Part shown: piece by piece, positions 7,959 through 14,765 of the stretch
Layout of the letters: the number at the start of each line of letters is the position of its first letter
Position numbering within the stretch: position 1 is the stretch's first letter
NCBI GenBank assembly: GCA_041552135.1
Contig: JBFELL010000040.1
Location: forward strand, 1 to 18,433
Direction of reading: 5' to 3'
DNA: 18,433 nt
Source: SZUA-186 sp041552135
GTDB lineage: Bacteria > Pseudomonadota > Gammaproteobacteria > UBA9214
Made by a program: the position numbers and the translations under genes
The notes under the pieces: model-generated
The model's database searches: none
Told to the model about the DNA's origin: nothing
What the model saw: the letters and a program-made list of their open reading frames with translations, nothing else

Positions 7959-9092
7959 ATGGCACACGAACAGCGTGATTACTACGAGGTGCTGGGCCTA
8001 GCGCGCGATGCGGATGCGAGGGCGATCAAGGAGGCCTTTCGCAAGCTCGCGATGAAATATCACCCGGACCGCAACAAGTCGGCCGATGCCGAGGCAAGGT
8101 TCAAGGAGATTGCCGAGGCCTATGCCATTCTCTCCGATCCCCGCAAACGCGCCGACTATGATTCGCACGGCTTCGCGGGGGTCGCCGGTTTCTCCGCCGA
8201 GGACCTCTTCGCCGGCATCAATTTCGAGGACATCTTCGGCGGCGCGGGGTTTGGCGTCGACCTCGGCGGCGGCCTGTTTGGCGACCTGTTCGGCAGGCAC
8301 CGCCGCCGCGCCGGGCCGGTGCGCGGCCGTGATATGGAGGTCAAGCTGGTTATTCCGCTGGAGAAGGTCAACGAGGGCGGCGAGGAGATGGTGCACTTCA
8401 GCCGACCGGTGCTCTGTACCGCTTGTAAGGGCAGCGGCGTGGAACCGGGAACCGAGCCACGCAACTGTGAAGCCTGCGGCGGCAGCGGTCGTCAGGTCAC
8501 CACGCGGGATGAAAGCAAGGAGCAGGGCACCATCCGCTTCCAGCAGATCACCACCTGTCCCGTGTGCCACGGCCAGGGGGTGTTCATCGACCACCCCTGC
8601 AGGCAGTGCGGCGGTAACGGCAGGCAGCAGACGGACGACAAGCTGAAGGTCACGATCCCGCCGGGTGTCGAGGAAGGCATGGCACTGCGTATTCCGGGGC
8701 ATGGTCTGCCCAGTGAAGAGGCGGGCGGCGAAACCGGTGACCTTTATGTCGTCGTGCACACGGCGCCGGACGCGCGTTTCGTCCGCCAGGGGGCAGACCT
8801 GTGGCGGACGGAAACCCTGGAAATAGCCGATGCGGTGCTCGGCACGACCCTGAAGATCGATTCCCTCGATGGCCTGCTGGATGTCAAGGTGCCGCATGGT
8901 ACCCAGCCCGGCGAGATCCTGCGCCTGCGCGGCAAGGGGCTGGTGAAATTCGGCGGCTATGGCCGCGGCGACCTCAACCTGCGCCTGTCGGTCCACGTGC
9001 CGGAGCATCCCGGCAAGGCGGAAAAGGCGCTTTACCGGCAGCTGCAGGAGCAGGGCGGCAGCCGGAAAAACCGCAAGGGCTGGTGGAAATGA
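7959..9092 (+). CDS. dnaJ: DnaJ/Hsp40 co-chaperone paired with the DnaK paralog
   Basis: 377 residues with full type-I architecture: a J-domain (about 6-70) with HPD at 35-37; a Gly/Phe-rich stretch (about 72-115) with repeated DLF/DIF motifs (SAEDLFAG, FEDIFGG, FGDLFG); a zinc-finger domain with four CxxCxGxG motifs (cysteines 153/156, 170/173, 200/203, 214/217); and a C-terminal substrate-binding and dimerisation region with GDLYVVVHT and VKVPHGTQPGE. It delivers clients to DnaK and stimulates its ATPase. The start is 9 bases after the dnaK stop; the SD is poor (GCGGA), so reinitiation or coupling is likely. The C-terminus ends in a basic tail, SRKNRKGWWK. The tight pairing suggests a dedicated DnaK/DnaJ system rather than the housekeeping one, but that is inference. 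Confidence 0.95.
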   Translation: MAHEQRDYYEVLGLARDADARAIKEAFRKLAMKYHPDRNKSADAEARFKEIAEAYAILSDPRKRADYDSHGFAGVAGFSAEDLFAGINFEDIFGGAGFGVDLGGGLFGDLFGRHRRRAGPVRGRDMEVKLVIPLEKVNEGGEEMVHFSRPVLCTACKGSGVEPGTEPRNCEACGGSGRQVTTRDESKEQGTIRFQQITTCPVCHGQGVFIDHPCRQCGGNGRQQTDDKLKVTIPPGVEEGMALRIPGHGLPSEEAGGETGDLYVVVHTAPDARFVRQGADLWRTETLEIADAVLGTTLKIDSLDGLLDVKVPHGTQPGEILRLRGKGLVKFGGYGRGDLNLRLSVHVPEHPGKAEKALYRQLQEQGGSRKNRKGWWK

Positions 9093-9129
9093 CCACCGGG
9101 CCGGCGGGCTGAGACAGACAGGTGCTGGC

Positions 9130-9807
9130 ATGCAACGCATCCCCGAACCCGAGTTGATGGATGACCCGGTCCAGGCCGAGGCCTATGCGGCGGCAGACTT
9201 TGACGAGGCGCACAGCCGCATCGTGGCGGCCTTTGACGCGTGTTTTCCGGATGCCCGGGTCGCGGGACGCATCCTCGATCTCGGTTGCGGGCCCGGGGAC
9301 ATCAGCTTGCGCTTTGCCGCGCGCTACCCGGCGTGCACGGTCACCGGTGTGGACGGCTCGGCGGCCATGATCCGGCTGGCCAGGCGGCGCAGGGCAGACG
9401 ATCCCGCGGGCGATCGCGTCGCCTTTGTCGAGGGATCGATTCCCGCTGCGCCGATTCCCGCCGTGCACTATGCGGCGATCATCAGCAACAGCCTGCTGCA
9501 TCACCTGCACCGGCCGCAGGTGCTGTGGGAGACCATCGCCTCGTATGCGGACACGGGCACGTGCATCTATGTCGTGGACCTGCGGCGGCCGCAGAGTACC
9601 GACGTGGCCCGGCGCCTGGTCGAGGATTACACCGCCGGGGAGCCCGACATTCTGCGTCGGGACTTCTACAACTCCCTGTGCGCCGCGTTCACGCCAAGGG
9701 AGGTCGGGATGCAGCTTGCCGCAGCCGGTCTGGGCGGGCTGTCGGTGCGGGTGATCAGTGACCGGCACCTGGCAGTTCACGGCACCTTCGCTCGGGGCAT
9801 GCCTTGA
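9130..9807 (+). CDS. Class I SAM-dependent methyltransferase
   Basis: 225 residues from ATG 9130, which is preceded by caggtg 6-7 bases upstream; the frame is open further 5' only as an overlap with dnaJ. Motif I is ILDLGCGPGD (48-57), followed by VTGVDGSAAMI (the acidic residue that binds the SAM ribose) and the motif IV-like SNSLLHHLHRP. The C-terminal half lacks a recognisable substrate domain; it carries DLRRPQSTDVARRLVEDY, which resembles small UbiE-like or trans-aconitate-type methyltransferases. The target (small molecule or macromolecule) cannot be deduced. It starts 37 bases after dnaJ on the same strand, so it may be cotranscribed with the chaperone pair. A methyltransferase in that position is not part of the usual dnaK operon. 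Confidence 0.85.
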   Translation: MQRIPEPELMDDPVQAEAYAAADFDEAHSRIVAAFDACFPDARVAGRILDLGCGPGDISLRFAARYPACTVTGVDGSAAMIRLARRRRADDPAGDRVAFVEGSIPAAPIPAVHYAAIISNSLLHHLHRPQVLWETIASYADTGTCIYVVDLRRPQSTDVARRLVEDYTAGEPDILRRDFYNSLCAAFTPREVGMQLAAAGLGGLSVRVISDRHLAVHGTFARGMP

Positions 9808-9945
9808 GGTCGTACGGGCCGCTCCCGTGACACATGAGACCCGGTTCGGGCTGTCGCTTGCCGGGGCGGCCCCTGTCCCGCGGTGATCCGTTTGAAAGGA
9901 GCCTTCCTGCCGGCCGTATCCTGCATATCCGGGGTACACTGAGGC

Positions 9946-11760
9946 ATGGCCCGCCGACCCAGCGTCAACGAACAGCGTAGCGGCAGTCGCAACTTGCGGG
10001 TGCTGCTGCAGTTGTTCGGCTTCCTGCGCCCCTACCGGCTGGTGCTGGCAGCTGCCGCCGTGGCGCTGGTCATTGCCGCCGCCAGTGTGCTGGGTTTCGG
10101 TGTGGTGCTGCAGCGGGTGGTGGATCACGGTCTCGGCAGCGGCTCGGAGGCGGCGCTGAACCAGGCGTTGCTGCTGTTCCTGGCGGTCGTGACGGTGATG
10201 GCCATCTCGGTCGCGGCGCGCGTCTACCTGGTTACCTGGATCGGCGAACGGGTCGTTGCCGATATCCGCAAGGCCGTGTTTGCCCGCGTGCTGGCACTGG
10301 AGCCGGCCTGGTTCGAGGTGACACGCACCGGCGAGGTCATCTCCCGGCTGACCACGGATACCTCGCTGTTGCAGGTGCTGGTGGGCTCGACGCTGGCGAT
10401 CGCCGTGCGCAATCTGCTGTTGATCAGTGGTGGCCTGGTGATGCTGGCCATCACCAGTACCAAGCTGGCGCTGCTGGTGCTGCTGGGCGTGCCGGGCATT
10501 GTCCTGCCGCTGTGGCTGCTCGGGCACCGGGTGCGGCGCCTGTCGCGCACCAGCCAGGACCGCATTGCCGATATCGGCGCCTACGTGGACGAGGTGCTCT
10601 ACGGTATCCGTACCGTGCAGGCCTTCTGCCACGAGCACATCGACAGCGAGCGCTATGGCGGGCGGGTGGAGGCCGCGTTCGGTGCGGCCATCCGGCGCAG
10701 CCGCATCAGTGCGCTGTTGACCGCCCTGGTCATGCTGTTCACCTTCGGCGCCATCAGCATCGTCCTGTGGGTGGGCGGTCATGATGTGCTGGCCGGGCGC
10801 ATCAGCGGCGGGCAACTGTCGGCCTTTGTCTTCTATGCCGTGCTGGTTGCCGCCTCGGTCGGTGCGCTGAGCGAGGTGGCCGGCGACCTGCTGCGCGCCG
10901 CCGGCGCCACCGAGCGCCTGCTGGAACTGCTGAACACCAGACCGGGGATCCGCCCGCCGGCCAGTCCGGTGGCCTTGCCCGAACCGGCGCGCGGTGCCGT
11001 GGTGTTTCGCGACGTCAGCTTTCATTACCCGTCGCGGCCGGCCACGGCGGCGCTCAGTGACCTCGACCTCGAGCTGCAGCCGGGCAGCCGGGTGGCACTG
11101 GTAGGTCCCTCGGGGGCGGGGAAGTCCACCGTGCTGCAGCTGCTGCTGCGCTTCTACGACCCGGATGCCGGCGAGGTCCTGTTCGACGGCGTCGACCTGC
11201 GCATGGTCGATCCGCGTGATCTGCGCCAGCGTATCGCGCTGGTGCCGCAGGACCCGGTCATCTTCGGCGCCGATGCCTGGGAGAATATCCGTTACGGTCA
11301 CACCGGTGTTGCCGATGCGGCGGTACGCCGGGCGGCCGAGGCGGCGCATGCCGCGGAATTCCTCGACCAGCTGCCCGAGGGCTTTGACACCTTTCTCGGC
11401 GAGCGCGGTGTCCGCCTGTCGGGCGGACAGCGCCAGCGTATCGCCATCGCCCGCGCCATCCTGCGTGACCCGGCGCTGCTGCTGCTGGACGAGGCGACCA
11501 GTTCGCTGGACGCCGAGAGCGAGCGCCTCGTGCAGCAGGCGCTGGAGGGGCTGATGCGAAACCGCAGCACGCTGATCATTGCCCACCGGCTGGCCACCGT
11601 GCGCATGGCAGACCGCATCCTGGTCATGGACCGGGGGCGCCTCATCGCCAGCGGCCGCCACGAGGAACTCGTCGGCGAGGACGGCCTGTATGCGCGGCTG
11701 GCCGCGCTGCAGTTTCGCGATGCACCGGGGCCCGACGTGGCGCTGGAGGGCGTTGGCTGA
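9946..11760 (+). CDS. MsbA-type ABC exporter, fused permease and ATPase
   Basis: 604 residues with one transmembrane domain and one nucleotide-binding domain, so it should work as a homodimer in the inner membrane. The membrane domain covers about residues 20-320, with long hydrophobic helices and the coupling-helix region near ADIGAYVDEVLYGIRTVQAF. In the ATPase domain are Walker A GPSGAGKST (387-395), the Q-loop ALVPQDPVIF, signature LSGGQ (491-495), Walker B LLLLDE with Asp515/Glu516, the D-loop SSLD and the switch His547 in IIAHR; all key residues are intact. It fits the MsbA-related group of lipid or drug exporters, but the substrate is not evident. It is separated from the methyltransferase by 138 bases, so it may have its own promoter. 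Its ATG directly follows a gggtacactgagg stretch with no strong SD. Confidence 0.93.
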   Translation: MARRPSVNEQRSGSRNLRVLLQLFGFLRPYRLVLAAAAVALVIAAASVLGFGVVLQRVVDHGLGSGSEAALNQALLLFLAVVTVMAISVAARVYLVTWIGERVVADIRKAVFARVLALEPAWFEVTRTGEVISRLTTDTSLLQVLVGSTLAIAVRNLLLISGGLVMLAITSTKLALLVLLGVPGIVLPLWLLGHRVRRLSRTSQDRIADIGAYVDEVLYGIRTVQAFCHEHIDSERYGGRVEAAFGAAIRRSRISALLTALVMLFTFGAISIVLWVGGHDVLAGRISGGQLSAFVFYAVLVAASVGALSEVAGDLLRAAGATERLLELLNTRPGIRPPASPVALPEPARGAVVFRDVSFHYPSRPATAALSDLDLELQPGSRVALVGPSGAGKSTVLQLLLRFYDPDAGEVLFDGVDLRMVDPRDLRQRIALVPQDPVIFGADAWENIRYGHTGVADAAVRRAAEAAHAAEFLDQLPEGFDTFLGERGVRLSGGQRQRIAIARAILRDPALLLLDEATSSLDAESERLVQQALEGLMRNRSTLIIAHRLATVRMADRILVMDRGRLIASGRHEELVGEDGLYARLAALQFRDAPGPDVALEGVG

Positions 11761-11764
11761 CGGG

Positions 11765-11807
11765 CCTGCCACCCGGCACGTCCCGCGGCGTTATACTGGG
11801 TGGCAGG
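11765..11807. promoter_or_regulatory. Inverted repeat enclosing a TATACT box upstream of trpB2
   Basis: cctgccaccc (11765-11774) and gggtggcagg (11798-11807) are perfect 10-base reverse complements 23 bases apart. Between them is TATACT (11792-11797), a good -10 candidate about 75 bases before the trpB2 start. There is no T-run, so this is not a standard terminator for the ABC gene that ends 5 bases earlier. An operator surrounding a promoter, or an attenuation-type hairpin, would fit. There is no clear -35 box, and the function is inferred. Confidence 0.35.
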
Positions 11808-11873
11808 GGCAGTGCACATGCACGGCAATGACAACAGCGGCAACCATGTCGCGACACGATCCGGAGGGGCATT

Positions 11874-13235
11874 ATGTCCGATTCCATCAAGTACACCCTC
11901 GACGAGCGGGACATCCCCCGGTCCTGGTACAACATCGTGGCCGACCTGCCGAGTCCACCGCCGGCGGTGCTGCATCCGGGTACGCAGCAGCCGGTCGGTC
12001 CGGACGATCTCGCGCCGATTTTCCCCATGGCGGTGATCGAGCAGGAGGTCAGCACGCAGCGCGAGATCGACATCCCCGGGCCGGTGCGCGATGTCTACCG
12101 GCAGTGGCGGCCGACGCCGCTGTACCGGGCGCGTCGCCTGGAACAGGCGCTGGATACGCCGGCGCGCATCTACTACAAGTACGAGGGCACCAGCCCCGCC
12201 GGCAGCCACAAGCCGAACACGGCGATCCCGCAGGCCTTCTACAACAGGCAGGAAGGCATCCGGCGCATTGTCACCGAGACCGGGGCCGGGCAGTGGGGCT
12301 CGGCGCTGGCGATCGCCGGGGCCTTCTTCGGGCTGGAGGTCGAGGTCTTCATGGTCAAGGTGAGCTTCGAGCAGAAGCCCTACCGCCGCAGCTTCATGGA
12401 GAGCTTCGGTGCGAAGTGCATCGCCAGCCCCAGCGAGCTGACCGCCGCGGGGCGTGCGATCCTGCAGGACCATCCGGACAGTACCGGCAGCCTCGGCATC
12501 GCCATCAGCGAGGCGGTGGAACGGGCGGTGCAGTCGGATGACAGCAAGTATGCGCTGGGCAGTGTGCTGAACCATGTCCTGCTGCACCAGACGGTCATCG
12601 GCCAGGAGGCGCTGCGCCAGTTCGAACTCGCCGATGACTACCCCGACGTGGTGGTCGGCTGCACCGGCGGCGGCAGCAATTTTGCCGGCATCGCCTTCCC
12701 GTTCCTTGGCAAGCGCCTGCGTGGCGGGCCGGAAACGCAGTTCGTCGCCGTTGAACCCGCCGCCTGCCCGACGCTGACGAAAGGTCGCTACGCCTACGAC
12801 TTCGGCGATACCGCCCACCTGACGCCGCTGGTGAAGATGCACACCCTCGGTTCGAGCTACGTGCCGCCGGGCTTCCATGCCGGCGGTCTGCGCTACCACG
12901 GCATGTCACCGTTGCTGAGCCACATCACGGAACTTGGCTACATCCGGCCGCGCGCCTACCCGCAGCTGGCCTGCTTCGAGGCCGGGCTGCAGTTCGCCCG
13001 CGCCGAGGGCATCCTGCCGGCGCCGGAGGCCAACCACGCCGTCAAGGGCGCCATCGACGAGGCGCTGAAGTGCCGGGAGGAGGGCGCCGGCCGCTGTATC
13101 CTGTTCAATCTCTGCGGCCACGGCCACTTCGACATGCAGGCCTACCGCGACTACATGGACGGCAAGCTGGTCGACCAGCAGTACGACGAGGCCGAGATCG
13201 CCATGGCACTGGCGGGTCTGCCCTCGGTGGCCTGA
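11874..13235 (+). CDS. trpB: Stand-alone tryptophan synthase beta-like enzyme (TrpB2)
   Basis: 453 residues, longer than ordinary TrpB (about 400) and matching the TrpB2 group, with the extended N-terminus (YTLDERDIPRSWYNI) seen in that group. It is a PLP enzyme that condenses indole with serine to form tryptophan. The PLP-binding lysine is K113 in GSHKPNTA, the catalytic Glu is E135 in ETGAGQW (the Trp after GAGQ is typical of TrpB2, where TrpB1 has His), and the phosphate-binding loop is GCTGGGSN from residue 262. GGAGGGG is 4 bases before the ATG. There is no trpA or other trp gene nearby, so it probably works alone, for example salvaging free indole or using another serine-like donor. An 83-bp section of its 3' part (13058-13140) is duplicated, degraded, at 13651-13733. 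Confidence 0.93.
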   Translation: MSDSIKYTLDERDIPRSWYNIVADLPSPPPAVLHPGTQQPVGPDDLAPIFPMAVIEQEVSTQREIDIPGPVRDVYRQWRPTPLYRARRLEQALDTPARIYYKYEGTSPAGSHKPNTAIPQAFYNRQEGIRRIVTETGAGQWGSALAIAGAFFGLEVEVFMVKVSFEQKPYRRSFMESFGAKCIASPSELTAAGRAILQDHPDSTGSLGIAISEAVERAVQSDDSKYALGSVLNHVLLHQTVIGQEALRQFELADDYPDVVVGCTGGGSNFAGIAFPFLGKRLRGGPETQFVAVEPAACPTLTKGRYAYDFGDTAHLTPLVKMHTLGSSYVPPGFHAGGLRYHGMSPLLSHITELGYIRPRAYPQLACFEAGLQFARAEGILPAPEANHAVKGAIDEALKCREEGAGRCILFNLCGHGHFDMQAYRDYMDGKLVDQQYDEAEIAMALAGLPSVA

Positions 13236-13320
13236 AGGCCGGCGGTGACTGGCGGTAACCATCCTGCCGGGAGTTGACCCGGGGCTGTATCAGGGAGGCG
13301 TATGGCAGACGCGGCAGGGC

Positions 13321-13464
13321 ATATCGATCTTTTCTACCGTCTCGAATACCCTGGTCAAGGGCGGCATCGTGCTTGGTCTGGGCTCGGCGGTGCTGCGCAA
13401 GGTCATCCTGCCCGGTCTGCTGGCTACGCTCGCAACGGCGATCGGCGTGGTGTTTATGCTGTAG
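13321..13464 (+). CDS. Hydrophobic 47-codon reading frame without a standard start
   Basis: Read from ATA at 13321, the frame encodes SIFSTVSNTLVKGGIVLG, then LGSAVLRKVILPG and LLATLATAIGVVFML, ending at TAG 13462-13464. Codon third positions are overwhelmingly G or C, as in real genes here, and the peptide looks like a small membrane protein with one or two hydrophobic segments around a basic RK pair. The frame stays open back to 13249, but no ATG, GTG or TTG occurs before GTG 13369, which would give only a 31-residue peptide with an SD-like aagggcgg. Either the start codon has mutated (ATG to ATA), making this a young pseudogene, or the short GTG version is used. ATG 13302 belongs to another frame. 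I do not recognise the family. Confidence 0.4.
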   Translation: MSIFSTVSNTLVKGGIVLGLGSAVLRKVILPGLLATLATAIGVVFML

Positions 13465-13792
13465 TTCCAGCCAGCCTGCCCCGGGTCGTGCTCGCGCCGC
13501 CCGTCCTGGCCGCAATTATGCCAAGCAGCGCCGGGGATGCCAGAGAGCCGCCGGATACCGCGGCAATCATGCCGGCCTGTCTCCGAAAGTCGCCGTCCAT
13601 TACCCGGTGGCGCTGCGATCCGGGCAGTAGCACGATTGCCCGTATCACAGCGAGGCGCTGAAGTGCAGGCAAGAGGGCGTCAGCCGCTGCATCCTGTTCA
13701 AACTCTGCGGACACGGCCACTTCGACATGCAGGTCTGCCGTCCATGGTGCAAGCGTCGGCGGCATCCCGTCGGCAGGCCAGGGACAGGTGCC
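13465..13792. other. Decayed intergenic stretch after the small ORF
   Basis: About 330 bases with no intact gene. Open frames here (for example plus 13274-13630 and 13537-13896) look like shadows with arginine-rich translations. The only recognisable content is the trpB2 duplicate at 13651-13733. Two near-identical 14-base stretches, gccgcaattatgcc (13510-13523) and gcggcaatcatgcc (13559-13572), add to the impression of duplicated, drifting DNA. Confidence 0.6.
13651..13733 (+). pseudogene. Degraded duplicate of the 3' part of trpB2
   Basis: This 83-base stretch matches trpB2 positions 13058-13140 at 75 of 83 bases (about 90%) with no gaps. Its translation, SEALKCRQEGVSRCILF and KLCGHGHFDMQ, parallels DEALKCREEGAGRCILF and NLCGHGHFDMQ in the intact gene. 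The upstream frame is closed by TAG 13628-13630 and there is no start or upstream trpB sequence. Past 13733 similarity stops: where trpB2 continues AYRDYMDGK, this copy reads VCRPWCK. Several of the eight differences change amino acids (for example N to K and GA to VS), so it is drifting without selection. It is most likely the residue of a tandem duplication or of a second trpB-like gene mostly deleted. Confidence 0.85.
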
Positions 13793-14239
13793 CTAGAGTG
13801 TGTGGGTGGCATGCTCGGGGACCCGTGAGGCTGTCAGTTCTGAACTGGTGTAGAAATACACGAAGTTCTCACCCGTCGCCCTGTCCGTGCCCTTGATCAT
13901 GGATTGTGACGGGTTGCTGGTGACCGTGATGCCGGTCGAGGACAGGGTGTCAGCAGGACTGAAAACATGGTTCAGCCGTTCGATTTCTCCCAGCGCACTG
14001 AAACCGAGTTCGAAGCTGTCCAGGTCATCCAGCCCGAGGGACAGTTCACCGTAGTTGAACGTGGCCGAGGTGACTGCGCTGAGGTCGAGCACGCAAGGCA
14101 ATGTGTTCTTCAATTCAATGACGATGGTGACATCGGCCTCGGGCGGTATGCCGCGGGCGTCATCGCCACTGAAGCCCAGAGACGCAGGGCCGGTTTTCAC
14201 CAGGTCGGTGTAGGCCAGGAACAATACCAGTCGTGACAT
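13793..14239 (-). CDS. Orphan hypothetical protein
   Basis: 148 residues from ATG 14239, preceded by a G-rich stretch (ggggggcgg) acting as SD; a TTG start at 14260 would add seven residues. I do not recognise it. The N-terminus MSRLVLFLAYTDLVKTG is mildly hydrophobic but not a convincing signal peptide. The body is rich in Thr, Ser, Leu and Asp with alternating hydrophobic residues (ADVTIVIELKNTLP, SATFNYGELSLGLDDLDSF, STGITVTSNPSQSM), suggesting a mainly beta-sheet soluble domain. It has a single Cys, in LPCVLDL. Gene context gives no help: it stands alone, opposite in direction to all its neighbours, between the trpB2 remnant and a MITE-like element, so it may be a horizontally acquired or decaying gene. 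Codon third positions remain GC-rich and the frame is clean. Confidence 0.6.
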   Translation of the reverse strand: MSRLVLFLAYTDLVKTGPASLGFSGDDARGIPPEADVTIVIELKNTLPCVLDLSAVTSATFNYGELSLGLDDLDSFELGFSALGEIERLNHVFSPADTLSSTGITVTSNPSQSMIKGTDRATGENFVYFYTSSELTASRVPEHATHTL

Positions 14240-14534
14240 CAGTCCGCCCCCCGGGTTCAACGATGTTCAATGCAATATACGCAAGATTCGCACCAGTGTC
14301 GCCAAGACACTCCGGGGCAGGGGATTATCAGGTTGCCAGTTATCCGGCAGGCAAGGAAAATGCTCGATCTGTAAAAACTGTTGACACGATCAAGCGGTAT
14401 TTTTCTGACAGGTATCACCATAAACCGTGTAATCCGCCCGGTACGTGGAATGCAGCGCCGGCTGTCGTGCTCTGCCCGTTTACCCGAGTCCCTGCCCAAC
14501 GCGACGGCTGACCATTACTGCGGTAACATGAGGC
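14240..14534. other. Gene-free stretch upstream of the MITE-like element
   Basis: No credible gene: the short frames on both strands lack an SD and have unlike-gene composition. Base composition is more AT-rich than in the surrounding genes. A perfect TTGACA occurs at 14381-14386, but no -10 box lies at 16-18 bases, so I do not call a promoter. On the minus strand TATATT (14280-14275), 36 bases before the orphan gene's ATG, is a possible -10 without a clear -35. Confidence 0.5.
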
Positions 14535-14705
14535 CATGCTAACCCCAATGGCACTTACTTAAGTCCTGATCCCGGTAAATAGCCACGGAATCACACGGAA
14601 GATATCGACATTGTTAATGAATATTCCGTGTTTTTCTGTGTGCTTCCGTGGCGAATTGGGGTTCAATGGGGACGACATCATTTAAGTAAGTGCCATTCAT
14701 GCTAA
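14535..14705. mobile_element. MITE-like nested palindromic element upstream of gpmI
   Basis: Outer inverted repeats of 16 bases are perfect: aatggcacttacttaa (14547-14562) and its reverse complement (14682-14697). The element is flanked by 8-base direct repeats, catgctaa (14535-14542 and 14698-14705), which look like a target-site duplication, although on the left four extra bases (cccc) lie between the duplication and the repeat. Nested inside are aaccccaat/attggggtt (14541-14549/14655-14663) and gccacggaatcacac (14582-14596) against 14638-14652 with one mismatch. There is no coding capacity. The length of about 155 bases, terminal repeats and likely duplication fit a non-autonomous transposable element. 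It ends 60 bases before gpmI and may affect its expression. Confidence 0.7.
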
Positions 14706-14765
14706 TCCGATCTCTCGCCCTGCTGTTCGCGGCCTGATGTCAGACGACCGGCCAGGGAAACCGGC

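Noticed and set aside
9814..9828. acggg/cccgt hairpin after the methyltransferase
   Set aside because: Five base pairs and no T-run; too weak to call a terminator.
8974..11772. 932-residue minus-strand open frame
   Set aside because: It lies antisense to the dnaJ end, the methyltransferase and the ABC exporter. Its translation is Gln/Arg/His/Gly-rich with no domain; such long antisense frames arise from GC-rich third positions.
11298..12899. 533-residue minus-strand open frame
   Set aside because: It overlaps the ABC exporter and trpB2 in antisense; Arg/Gly/Ala-rich, with no recognisable domain.
13302..13661. 119-residue plus-strand ORF starting at an ATG preceded by GGAGG
   Set aside because: The SD is only 3 bases from the ATG, and the coding signal in this stretch follows a different frame (the hydrophobic ORF ending at 13464).
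14381..14386. Perfect TTGACA as the -35 of a promoter for gpmI
   Set aside because: There is no -10 hexamer at 16-18 bases, and the MITE-like element lies between it and gpmI.
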